Of a stretch of DNA of 64,000 nucleotides, positions 1 to 6,973 are shown piece after piece (the stretch's first letter is position 1; the number at the start of each line of letters is the position of its first letter). Made by a program: the position numbers and the translations under genes. The notes beneath the pieces were generated by a model, which was not told the DNA's origin, did not search any database, and worked only from the letters and a program-made list of their open reading frames with translations. Origin of the DNA: Pseudomonas sp. PDM14 (GTDB lineage Bacteria; Pseudomonadota; Gammaproteobacteria; Pseudomonadales; Pseudomonadaceae); contig NZ_JACVAQ010000002.1 of NCBI RefSeq assembly GCF_014851905.1, forward strand, positions 620,001 through 684,000, in the 5' to 3' direction.

Positions 1-296
1 CTGGCCTTGATCATTTCAGGTAGAACGCGGCTTTTCAGCACTTCGAAGGGATAGGTATCGCGAAACCACAGCGTTTCGTTGGTAGTCATGGCATCGACCA
101 CCTGCTCGCGCAGACCACCGCGCGGCTGCGCCTGCATCTTCTGCACGAGTTCGCCGAGCGTCTTGATGCCCTGCTGTTCCATCAGCTTGTTGAGGCGGCT
201 GGAAACCAGATACTGCTTGTTGCTACCGAGCAGGATGCCGCAGGCCTTTTCCAGAAAGGTGCGAAATTGCTCGAAATCCAAATTGCCAGAAGACAC
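1..296 (-). CDS. cheR: CheR chemotaxis protein methyltransferase, N-terminal part (cut by window edge)
   Basis: S-adenosylmethionine-dependent enzyme that methylates glutamates of chemoreceptors. Only the first ~98 residues are present; the rest lies left of the window. The visible part has the CheR N-terminal helical domain (FEQFRTFLEKACGILLG, KQYLVSSRLNKLM) and the family signature TTNETLWFRD. The chosen start is GTG at 296, because GAGG lies 8 bases upstream and the protein then begins MSSGNLDF; an ATG 21 bases further upstream is less well placed. It lies 45 bases downstream of cheV in the same direction, so the two are probably co-transcribed. Confidence 0.9.
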   Translation of the reverse strand, partial: MSSGNLDFEQFRTFLEKACGILLGSNKQYLVSSRLNKLMEQQGIKTLGELVQKMQAQPRGGLREQVVDAMTTNETLWFRDTYPFEVLKSRVLPEMIKA

Positions 297-341
297 TAAT
301 GCCGCCTCACCATACATAGAAACCACAGAGGGCCAAGGCCC

Positions 342-1274
342 TCAGCCCCCATCGGATGCCCGAATGCGCTCAACCACACGGGAAGCGAGCTCGTCCGGAC
401 GGAATTTCGCAAGGAAATCGTCCGCGCCGACCTTCTTCACCATGGCCTGGTTGAACACGCCAGACAGGGAAGTATGCAGAATCACATGCATGTTCTGCAT
501 CCGCGGATCAGCGCGTATCTCCGCGGTCAGCGTATAGCCGTCCATTTCCGGCATCTCGATGTCGGAAATCAGCATGAGAAATTCCTGCTCGGGACGCTTG
601 CCCTCCTCGACCATCTTGCGCAGGTAGTCATAGGCCTGGCGACCATCGTTCAGCGCGACCACCTCGACACCGACACTTTCCAGGCAACGCGACACCTGCT
701 TGCGCGCCACGGAGGAGTCGTCGCAGATCAGTACGCGTAGCGATACCGCCTTGGCCTGGGTTTCGACATCGACCACGCCCTCGGAAATCGCTTCCGACAT
801 CGGCGCGACCTCGGCGAGGATCTTCTCGACGTCAATGATCTCGACCAGCTGATTGTCGACACGGGTGACGGCCGTCAGGTAGTGGTCGCGACCGGTGCCC
901 TTGGGTGGCGGATGGATCTCTTCCCAGTTCATGTTGACGATGCGCTCGACCGAGCGAACCAGAAAGCCCTGAACCTTGGTGTTGTATTCGGTAATGATGA
1001 CGAAGCTGTTCTTCAGATCATCGAGCTCTTTGCGCCCGGTGGCCAATGACAGGTCCAGAATCGGAATGGTGCCGCCACGAATGTTGGCCACCCCGCGCAC
1101 CACGCGGCTGGACTTCGGCATGATGGTGAGCTTGGGGCACTGCAGCACCTCCTTCACCTTGAATACGTTGATGCCATACAGCTGCTTGCCCTCAAGACGG
1201 AACAGCAGCAGTTCGAGACGGTTCTGCCCCACCAGTTGGGTACGCTGGTTAACCGAATCCAATACGCCGGCCAT
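342..1274 (-). CDS. cheV: CheV chemotaxis coupling protein (CheW domain + receiver)
   Basis: Adaptor that couples chemoreceptors to CheA and is tuned by phosphorylation. The 310 residues hold a CheW-like domain (about 15-160, with GVANIRGGTIPILDL) and a C-terminal response-regulator receiver (about 179-305) with acidic pair DD at 185-186, phosphoacceptor Asp238 in ISDIEMPEMDG and the conserved Lys near HTSLSG...KVGADDFLAKF. A good Shine-Dalgarno (AGGAG) precedes the ATG. It is divergent from flgA and upstream of cheR, the usual cheV-cheR pair next to flgA-flgM-flgN in Pseudomonas. Confidence 0.95.
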   Translation of the reverse strand: MAGVLDSVNQRTQLVGQNRLELLLFRLEGKQLYGINVFKVKEVLQCPKLTIMPKSSRVVRGVANIRGGTIPILDLSLATGRKELDDLKNSFVIITEYNTKVQGFLVRSVERIVNMNWEEIHPPPKGTGRDHYLTAVTRVDNQLVEIIDVEKILAEVAPMSEAISEGVVDVETQAKAVSLRVLICDDSSVARKQVSRCLESVGVEVVALNDGRQAYDYLRKMVEEGKRPEQEFLMLISDIEMPEMDGYTLTAEIRADPRMQNMHVILHTSLSGVFNQAMVKKVGADDFLAKFRPDELASRVVERIRASDGG

Positions 1275-1329
1275 GCCCAGACTCCTAATTTGTTGTAAGT
1301 CACCGCACGCTTCGCATTAGCGTAGCAGG

Positions 1330-1345
1330 CGGCACGGGGCTTGCT
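1330..1345 (+). promoter_or_regulatory. Sigma-54 (RpoN) -24/-12 promoter of flgA
   Basis: CGGCACG-N4-TTGCT with GG (1331-1332) and GC (1343-1344) separated by exactly 10 bases. Only one base differs from the TGGCACG-N4-TTGCW consensus. RpoN-dependent control is well known for Pseudomonas flagellar genes. Transcription would start near 1356. Confidence 0.75.
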
Positions 1346-1389
1346 TTGCCCTAGCCATGAACGTATTCACGACGATTTTCCGACACCTG

Positions 1390-2115
1390 ATGGCAAAACG
1401 CCGCATGCTCGCTGGTGTTTTACCTGCTTTATGCCTGCTCGGCTACAGTCCCGCACGCGCAGCGGCAGACACCCTGCCTGAAGTGCTTATCGGCGCCACC
1501 GAGGGCTTTCTTGAGTTCACCGTTGAAGACTATCTGGAGCGTAGCGAAATCGATGCCCGCTATGAAATCCGGGTCAATCCACTCGACCCGCGGTTACGCC
1601 TTGCTTCGTGTGACAGTGATTTGACGCAATCGTTGGAAAGCAGCCCGCCGCCGGTCGGTCGAGTTACGGTGAAAGTGAGTTGCGAGGGCAGCGCGCCCTG
1701 GTCGGTATTCGTACCCGCGCAGGTGCGCCTGTATCGTGAAGTCGTCGTCCTGATCAACCCGCTGAAGCGCGACAGCCTCATTGGCGAGGCGGACGTGGCA
1801 ATGGTCGAGCAGGATGTCTCGACACTCAGCCGTGGCTATCTGGTCAGCACCGAGCTCGCCATCGGCAGGAAATTGACCCGCGCGATGCCGGCAGGGCAGC
1901 CCCTAGTGCCGAACAACCTGCAGATTGCCGAATCCATCCGCAAGGGCGATCAGGTGGTGATCAGCGCACGCAGTGGTGGCGTTGCCGTGCGCATGCCGGG
2001 CGAAGCGCTCGCCAATGGCGTGCTGGGCGAACAGATCAATGTGCGCAACCTTGCCTCCAAACGCGTGGTGCGTGCGCGGGTAACCGGACCAGGACAAGTT
2101 GAAGTTGCGCTGTAG
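1390..2115 (+). CDS. flgA: FlgA flagellar P-ring assembly chaperone
   Basis: Periplasmic chaperone for FlgI during P-ring assembly. It has a SAF-type C-terminal half (RDSLIGEADVAMVEQDVS..., GRKLTRAMPAGQPL, GDQVVISARSGGVAV) and an N-terminal secretion signal. The frame is open from an ATG at 1357, but the sigma-54 promoter predicts a transcript start at about 1356, leaving no room for a ribosome site. The ATG at 1390 gives a classical signal peptide (MAKRRMLAGVLPALCLLG) and is preferred, though no strong Shine-Dalgarno precedes either. From 1390 the protein is 241 aa. The start is uncertain; the function is secure from context with flgM and flgN. Confidence 0.9.
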   Translation: MAKRRMLAGVLPALCLLGYSPARAAADTLPEVLIGATEGFLEFTVEDYLERSEIDARYEIRVNPLDPRLRLASCDSDLTQSLESSPPPVGRVTVKVSCEGSAPWSVFVPAQVRLYREVVVLINPLKRDSLIGEADVAMVEQDVSTLSRGYLVSTELAIGRKLTRAMPAGQPLVPNNLQIAESIRKGDQVVISARSGGVAVRMPGEALANGVLGEQINVRNLASKRVVRARVTGPGQVEVAL

Positions 2116-2182
2116 TGATGATTTCTATGGCGCAACAGGAAGGCGTTTTTCTACACTGCAGAACAAAGTGCATTAATAGCCC

Positions 2183-2209
2183 TAAAGTTTCCACGGCACT
2201 GGCCGACAA
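2183..2209 (+). promoter_or_regulatory. FliA (sigma-28) promoter of flgM
   Basis: TAAAGTTT (2183-2190), 11-base spacer, GCCGACAA (2202-2209). This is 15 of 16 bases of the sigma-28 consensus TAAAGTTT-N11-GCCGATAA. It lies about 40 bases upstream of the flgM ATG, as expected for feedback of the anti-sigma factor by its own sigma. Confidence 0.85.
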
Positions 2210-2248
2210 GCTAGGCAAGCGTCCAGATACCGTCCGAGGTTTTGAATC

Positions 2249-2590
2249 ATGGTCATCGACTTTAACCGGCTGAACAATGCCGCCAACCCCACCAGCACTG
2301 GGCGGGCGAACAGCGCGCAATCCAGCGGCCGTAACGAAACGGTCAGCAACAATGCACCTGCCCAGCCGGCAGCCGAAGAGCTGGCCAAAGCGGCCAAGAG
2401 CAGCGGTGAACCTGTGCAGCTGAGCCGTGAAGCCCAGCAACTGCAGAAAGTGAACGACAAGCTGCGTGATCTCCCGACCGTGGATAAAGAGCGCGTCGCC
2501 AAACTGAAACAGGCGGTTGCCGATGGCAGCTACCAGGTCGACAGCAAACGCGTTGCCGATAAACTGCTCGACTTCGAATCCCAGCGCTAG
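2249..2590 (+). CDS. flgM: FlgM anti-sigma-28 factor
   Basis: Binds FliA until the hook is finished and FlgM is exported. The 113 residues show a disordered, low-complexity N-terminus starting [10 protein letters not shown] and the conserved C-terminal sigma-binding helices ([17 protein letters not shown], then [22 protein letters not shown]...[10 protein letters not shown]). It is preceded by its own FliA promoter and followed 53 bases later by flgN, so the two are probably one transcript. Confidence 0.95.
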   Translation: MVIDFNRLNNAANPTSTGRANSAQSSGRNETVSNNAPAQPAAEELAKAAKSSGEPVQLSREAQQLQKVNDKLRDLPTVDKERVAKLKQAVADGSYQVDSKRVADKLLDFESQR

Positions 2591-2643
2591 TTAGTTCCAA
2601 GGCTGCGCTGGGGAGACTGGACGCCCAATCCCCAGAGCCGAAC

Positions 2644-3117
2644 ATGCACGACAAGAACCTACTGCAACTCTTCACCGACGATATCGGCACCGCCAGGCAA
2701 TTGCTTGAGCTCATCAATGCCGAATATGAGGCCTTGAGCGAACGCGACCTGCCGCGCCTGCAAGACGTACTCACCCAGAAGCTGCCCCTCCTCACCCTCC
2801 TCGACCAGCACGGCAACGCACGTAGTCGCCTGCTCGGCGAACTGCAACTGAGCGCCGATCGCATCGGCCTGGAAGCACTTGCCGCGCGCTCACCGCTGGG
2901 TGATGCCCTGCTGCAGAACAGCGACGAGCTCGGCCAACTGCTTGCCGACTGCCGTGAAGCCAACCTGCGTAATGGCCGCATCATCCGCTCCAACCAGGCC
3001 TCCCTGACCAGTGTGATGGGCATCTTGCGCGGCGGCGAAAGCGACACGCCAGGGCTCTATGACAGCCGCGGCAGCGCGGCTAAAATCGGCCAGCAGCGCC
3101 CGCTCAGCCAGGCCTGA
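2644..3117 (+). CDS. flgN: FlgN flagellar export chaperone
   Basis: Cytoplasmic chaperone for hook-associated proteins FlgK and FlgL. The 157 residues are largely helical and match the FlgN pattern: N-terminal LLQLFTDDIGTARQLLELINAEYEAL, central LLTLLDQHGNARSRLL, and a C-terminal stretch with NGRIIRSNQASLTSVMGIL. It lies in the flgM operon; the following ycgR-like gene begins 82 bases after its stop. Confidence 0.92.
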   Translation: MHDKNLLQLFTDDIGTARQLLELINAEYEALSERDLPRLQDVLTQKLPLLTLLDQHGNARSRLLGELQLSADRIGLEALAARSPLGDALLQNSDELGQLLADCREANLRNGRIIRSNQASLTSVMGILRGGESDTPGLYDSRGSAAKIGQQRPLSQA

Positions 3118-3199
3118 CACACCCAAGAACGGCGCGACATGCCGGCTATATGCCAGTATTCTGAGCGCCGAATTATTAGTGCCTGGAGATTTTTGGACC

Positions 3200-3940
3200 G
3201 TGTCCAATCCATTCATCGAGGAAGATGGCCCACAGCCACCCAAGGTGCTCACCGCGCCATTGGAAATCTTTGCCAACCTGCGTCTGCTGCAACAGCACAA
3301 CGATCCCCTGATCATCACCTTCAAAGACCGCAACCAGCGCTTCCAGACCTTCCTGGTCGAGGTCAATCGCGAGCGCGGCCTGATTGCGCTCGACGAGATG
3401 ATTCCGAACACCGGCGAACGTTTCCTGCAGGCGGAAGAGCCGTTTCGCGTCGAAGGTTTCCACGATGGCGTACGCATCGCCTGGAGCTCGGAGGACGCGG
3501 TACAGATTGGCGAGCTGGCCGGGGCACGCTGCTACTGGTGCCACATGCCGGAGGAGATCATCTACCACCAGCGCCGCAACGCCTACCGTGCCCAGGTACA
3601 GGCCGGCACCGCGGTGCCGATCGAGCTGTCCGGCAGCAAACTGGCGCGACCGATCAGCGGCCAGATGCTCGACATCTCGGCAACCGGCTGCAAATTGCGT
3701 TTCGCGGGCAATGTGACATCGCGCCTACAACCCGGCCAGGTCTACGAAAGCCTGCGCGTCCAACTGCCATTCGGCGTAATGACCACCTCTGCCGAGCTGC
3801 GCCACCTCTCCTACGAAGAGAAGGTGGATAGCAGCTTCGTCGGCCTGCGCTTTCACCGCATGAGCGGACTGGAGCAACGCCAGGTCGAGCGCTTCGTCTA
3901 CCAGTTGCAACGGGAAGCGCGGCGCGAAGAAAACGAGTAG
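3200..3940 (+). CDS. ycgR: YcgR-type flagellar brake protein (PilZ, c-di-GMP binding)
   Basis: PilZ-domain protein that slows or stops flagellar rotation when cyclic-di-GMP is high. 246 aa from a GTG at 3200 (MSNPFIEEDG); GGAG lies 11 bases upstream, a little long. An open frame extends upstream into flgN but has no better start. The N-terminal YcgR domain spans about 15-115. The PilZ domain has the RxxxR motif at Arg126-Arg130 (RRNAYR) and the DxSxxG motif at Asp158-Gly163 (DISATG), both intact, so c-di-GMP binding is expected. It ends the flagellar block and converges on the next gene. Confidence 0.92.
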   Translation: MSNPFIEEDGPQPPKVLTAPLEIFANLRLLQQHNDPLIITFKDRNQRFQTFLVEVNRERGLIALDEMIPNTGERFLQAEEPFRVEGFHDGVRIAWSSEDAVQIGELAGARCYWCHMPEEIIYHQRRNAYRAQVQAGTAVPIELSGSKLARPISGQMLDISATGCKLRFAGNVTSRLQPGQVYESLRVQLPFGVMTTSAELRHLSYEEKVDSSFVGLRFHRMSGLEQRQVERFVYQLQREARREENE

Positions 3941-3964
3941 CGCGCTACCGCGCTACTTGCCCCC

Positions 3965-5305
3965 TCAAACCTGCCCGGCCAGCACGCGCCGCTCCCACGG
4001 CGTGATCTCGTCGAAGAAACTGGTCAGCTCCAGCGTCTTGCTGGCAATGTAGCCCTCGACGAATTCCTCGCCGAACAGTTCACGGGCCAGCACGCTGCCC
4101 TGCAGGCGCTCCAGCGCCGCGTGCAATGTGCACGGCAGACGCTGTTCGACCGGCACCTCGAACTCACCCTGAATCGGCTCGCTCGGCTGCCGTTGCTGAC
4201 GCAGCCCGTGCAGACCGGCACCGAGGCTCGCAGCGAGGGCCAGGTACGGGTTGGCGTCGGCGCCCGGCAATCGATTCTCCACCCGCCGTGCAACCGGTGC
4301 GCTGGCCGGTACCCGCAGGCCCGCCGCACGGTTGTCATGCGACCAGCAGGCGTTATTCGGCGACGCATAGGGATGGCACAGGCGATGGTAGGAGTTCACG
4401 TTCGGCGCGAACAACGCCGTGAACTTGGCCAAGGCCAGCTGCTGACCACCGATGAAATGATGGAACGCGGCAGTGGCCTGTCCATCGGCGTCGTTGAAGA
4501 TGTTCCGCCCCGCCTGATCGACCACGCTCTGGTGGATGTGCATGGAGCTGCCTGGCATGTGTGCCAGCGGTTTGGCCATGAACACCACATTGAGGCCGTG
4601 CTTGAAACCGACCTCGCGCAGCAGATGCTTGAACAAGAAGGTCTGGTCAGCCAGTTTCAGAGCATCGCCGTGCAGCAGATTGATCTCGAACTGGCTGACG
4701 CCCATCTCGTGCATGAACGTATCGCGCGGCAGGCCCAGCGCCGCCATGCTTCGATAGACCTCGTCGAGAAACGGGCGCAGGCCATTGCCCGATGACACGC
4801 TGAACGCCGCACAGCCGCTCTCACGCTGTCCATCCAGGCCAATCGGCGGCCTGAACGGCTGCTGCGGGTCGTTATGCCTGTCGAAGATGAAGAACTCCAG
4901 CTCGGTTGCCACCACCGGACTCAACCCCAGCTCGGCGTACCCGGCTAGCACCCGTTTGAGCAGACCGCGGGTGGACAGGCCAGAGCTGCGACCATCCAGC
5001 TCGTCGGCATCGCAGATGGCAAAACCGCGCGGCGGCTCGCTCCAGGGCAGGCGGAAGACTCGACCCGGCTCGGTGGTCAGCTGCAGATCGCCGTCGTCAC
5101 TGCCGTAGAAGCGCGCCGCCGGGTAGCCACCCATGATGCACTGCAGCAGCACGCCCCGCGCCAGCTGCAGGCGCCGCCCTTCGAGAAAGCCTTCGGCGGT
5201 CATCACCTTGCCGCGCGGCACGCCATTGAGATCGGGAGTAACGCATTCGATTTCATCAATGCCGGTCAAGCGCTCTGCAAGCGAACTGCTGCCGTCGGTG
5301 ATCAT
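3965..5305 (-). CDS. pauA5: Glutamine synthetase family, gamma-glutamylpolyamine synthetase (PauA/PuuA type)
   Basis: ATP-dependent ligation of glutamate to a polyamine amino group, the first step of the gamma-glutamylation route. The 446 residues carry the glutamine synthetase fold: beta-grasp N-terminus with NGVPRGK, then ATELEFFIFD, PGSSMHIHQS, NSYHRL, and ENRLPGADANPYLALAASLGAG. Length and residues fit the PuuA/PauA branch rather than GlnA. Start ATG 5305 has AAGGA 8 bases upstream. Position beside the flgA-ycgR block matches my memory of PA3356 (pauA5) in P. aeruginosa, so the symbol is by synteny; substrate specificity among the paralogues cannot be read from sequence. Confidence 0.8.
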   Translation of the reverse strand: MITDGSSSLAERLTGIDEIECVTPDLNGVPRGKVMTAEGFLEGRRLQLARGVLLQCIMGGYPAARFYGSDDGDLQLTTEPGRVFRLPWSEPPRGFAICDADELDGRSSGLSTRGLLKRVLAGYAELGLSPVVATELEFFIFDRHNDPQQPFRPPIGLDGQRESGCAAFSVSSGNGLRPFLDEVYRSMAALGLPRDTFMHEMGVSQFEINLLHGDALKLADQTFLFKHLLREVGFKHGLNVVFMAKPLAHMPGSSMHIHQSVVDQAGRNIFNDADGQATAAFHHFIGGQQLALAKFTALFAPNVNSYHRLCHPYASPNNACWSHDNRAAGLRVPASAPVARRVENRLPGADANPYLALAASLGAGLHGLRQQRQPSEPIQGEFEVPVEQRLPCTLHAALERLQGSVLARELFGEEFVEGYIASKTLELTSFFDEITPWERRVLAGQV

Positions 5306-5341
5306 GACTCTTGTCCTTGTGGGCGCGCGGGCCGCTTTCGC

Positions 5342-5384
5342 GGCGATGGCGTACAAAATACGCATCGCCCGTTCGAAATATCAA
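5342..5384 (-). promoter_or_regulatory. Promoter with overlapping inverted repeat upstream of pauA5
   Basis: On the minus strand TTGATA (5379-5384) and TATTTT (5355-5360) are 18 bases apart, a reasonable sigma-70 promoter. An 11-bp inverted repeat with one bulged base (GGCGAT-g-GCGTA at 5342-5353 and TACGC-ATCGCC at 5359-5369) places the -10 element in and beside its 5-base centre. This looks like an operator or a leader hairpin. The regulator is unknown. Confidence 0.5.
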
Positions 5385-5406
5385 GCAGGAACACACCACG
5401 CGCGCC

Positions 5407-5643
5407 TCACCCGAGAAAGCGCACGACCTCTTCAGGACCGAAGGGCCAGCCCAGCTCGGCACCGTTGTCATTGCGACGCAGCACGGGGATACGCAGGCCG
5501 TAGCGCTCGACCCAGTCTTCGCGTTCGGCGATGTCGACCAGTTCGACCAACAGGCCGTGTTCGACGAAAGGCATCAGCACCCCTTCCGCCACCTCGCAGA
5601 GGTGGCAGCCCAGGGTGCCGAAGAGTTGGCATTCAGGGGGCAT
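5407..5643 (-). CDS. Glutaredoxin-like thioredoxin-fold protein (DUF836)
   Basis: Small 78-residue protein with a CxxC redox motif (CHLC at 13-16) after a short beta-strand (CQLFGTLG) and a cis-proline region (GLRIPVLRR). This is the DUF836 glutaredoxin-like pattern and implies a thiol-disulfide role in the cytoplasm; the substrate is unknown. It lies 36 bases downstream of the DUF5610-type gene in the same direction and may be read through from it. Confidence 0.8.
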   Translation of the reverse strand: MPPECQLFGTLGCHLCEVAEGVLMPFVEHGLLVELVDIAEREDWVERYGLRIPVLRRNDNGAELGWPFGPEEVVRFLG

Positions 5644-5679
5644 GGAACACGTCTCCGACGTTATCGGAAGCGCAGTTTA

Positions 5680-6810
5680 TTACCGCTCGGTAGTAGCGTC
5701 GACTTCCTTGGCTGCAGGGCCGATCAAGCCCTGCATGCCCTCGAGCAGACGCTCGTTGAGGGTCTTGGCCTTTTCCAGCGCCGTCTCGTCGAAACGCTCG
5801 TCGAGGCTGAAACCACCTTCGAGCAGTTGCTCCAGCGTGCCCTTGGCGTCGGCGGTGATCTGGTCGGTACTGCGCAACGCGTCCAGCAGGCTCTTGGCGT
5901 AATCGGCCAATGTGCCATTCACCGCGCTGGCCGGCTGGCCACTCTGCTCGGCAACACTGCCATAGGCATCCGAGGCCTGGCGCACGCTGGTCTGGGTCAG
6001 GCGCAGCGACATCGAGGCGAGCTGCTCGCTGTCCATGTTCAGCTGCATGGCACGGTCGAATGCACCGGTCAGGTCGCCCGAATAGAACTTGTTGGAAATG
6101 TCCTGCACCTGGCCGAACAGATCCTCCAGGGCCTTGCGCTCGCCTTCATCCAACTCGCCTTCCACCTCGACCTGCCAGCCGCCAATCTGCAGGCTGCCGG
6201 ACGTACGCGTGCTGCCATCGGCAGACGGAGTGTTCGACCAGTTGGCCGACGCCTGGGCAACCGAAACTTTCAAACGGTCGCCGTCGCGCGTCTTGATCTC
6301 CATGTCGAACGTTTCCGACTTGGCCGACAGGCGCTGGGCACTGCCGCTGACACCTTCAGTGCTCGAGCCACCGGAGGCGCGATCAGGCAGGAAGCCTTTC
6401 TCCAGGGCATTGAGGCCGTCCTGGATCTTGGTGTAGGTGGTATCGATGTCTTCGGCGATCTTGCCCTTGAGCACGCCCATGCCATCGAGGATCTTGCGCG
6501 CTTCCTCGAAGCCCTTTTCCACGCCCTTGCGGGCCTGGGCCAGGAGTTTCTCCAGCTCGGCGGTGTCGCCGCCATTGGCCTGCGCGCTCTGCAGGCGCTG
6601 CTCGATGAAGCCGAGGACAGTGTCCGCCACCTTGCTCGGGGCGAAGGCCTCGCTCTTGCCTTTCAGCGCGCCGGGCTCGAGGCCGAGGCGCTCGGCGAGG
6701 CGGTTGGTCAGGGTGTTCTGGGCGTCGGCACTGGTGCGCTGTTGCGCCGCGGTGTTCAGCGGCGAGGAGCTGCGGGCCAGCGCAGGGGAAAGAGAAGCCA
6801 GCGTAGTCAT
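5680..6810 (-). CDS. DUF5610-type protein, candidate flagellar-regulon member
   Basis: 376 residues with no enzyme motif that I recognise. It begins with a Ser/Thr/Ala-rich segment (MTTLASLSPALARSSSPLN), followed by a predicted helical conserved region at about 30-120 (NTLTNRLAERLGLEPGAL, VADTVLGFIEQRL, AQARKGVEKGFEEARKIL) that I associate with the Pseudomonas DUF5610 family. A beta-rich middle (ETFDMEIKTRDGDRLKVSVAQ...) and a second helical region follow. No signal peptide or membrane segment. A FliA-type promoter lies just upstream, and the flagellar genes are under 3 kb away, so a motility or surface role is inferred. Family assignment is from memory. Confidence 0.75.
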   Translation of the reverse strand: MTTLASLSPALARSSSPLNTAAQQRTSADAQNTLTNRLAERLGLEPGALKGKSEAFAPSKVADTVLGFIEQRLQSAQANGGDTAELEKLLAQARKGVEKGFEEARKILDGMGVLKGKIAEDIDTTYTKIQDGLNALEKGFLPDRASGGSSTEGVSGSAQRLSAKSETFDMEIKTRDGDRLKVSVAQASANWSNTPSADGSTRTSGSLQIGGWQVEVEGELDEGERKALEDLFGQVQDISNKFYSGDLTGAFDRAMQLNMDSEQLASMSLRLTQTSVRQASDAYGSVAEQSGQPASAVNGTLADYAKSLLDALRSTDQITADAKGTLEQLLEGGFSLDERFDETALEKAKTLNERLLEGMQGLIGPAAKEVDATTER

Positions 6811-6841
6811 GGCGAAATACCTGGGCGGAATACCTGTCTCT

Positions 6842-6868
6842 TTGACGGCCGATCGCCGGGAAACTTGA
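6842..6868 (-). promoter_or_regulatory. FliA (sigma-28)-type promoter of the DUF5610 gene
   Basis: Read on the minus strand: TCAAGTTT (6868-6861), 11-base spacer, GCCGTCAA (6849-6842). The match is 7 of 8 and 6 of 8 to TAAAGTTT and GCCGATAA with exact spacing, and the site lies about 32 bases upstream of the ATG. It closely resembles the flgM promoter in this same window. Confidence 0.65.
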
Positions 6869-6973
6869 AGCAGCCCGACAGACGGACATTTCCTTGCCGC
6901 AGGTCAAGGCGCACACATGGACCTTTACCCGCGGCCTGGGGCATGCTCGCACTCCCATGCGGAGACCTCAACC

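Noticed and set aside
3130..3175. A FliA-like site upstream of the ycgR gene
   Set aside because: The GCCG half can be found, but the TAAAGTTT half has too many mismatches and the spacer is wrong. Expression from flgM-flgN read-through is as likely.
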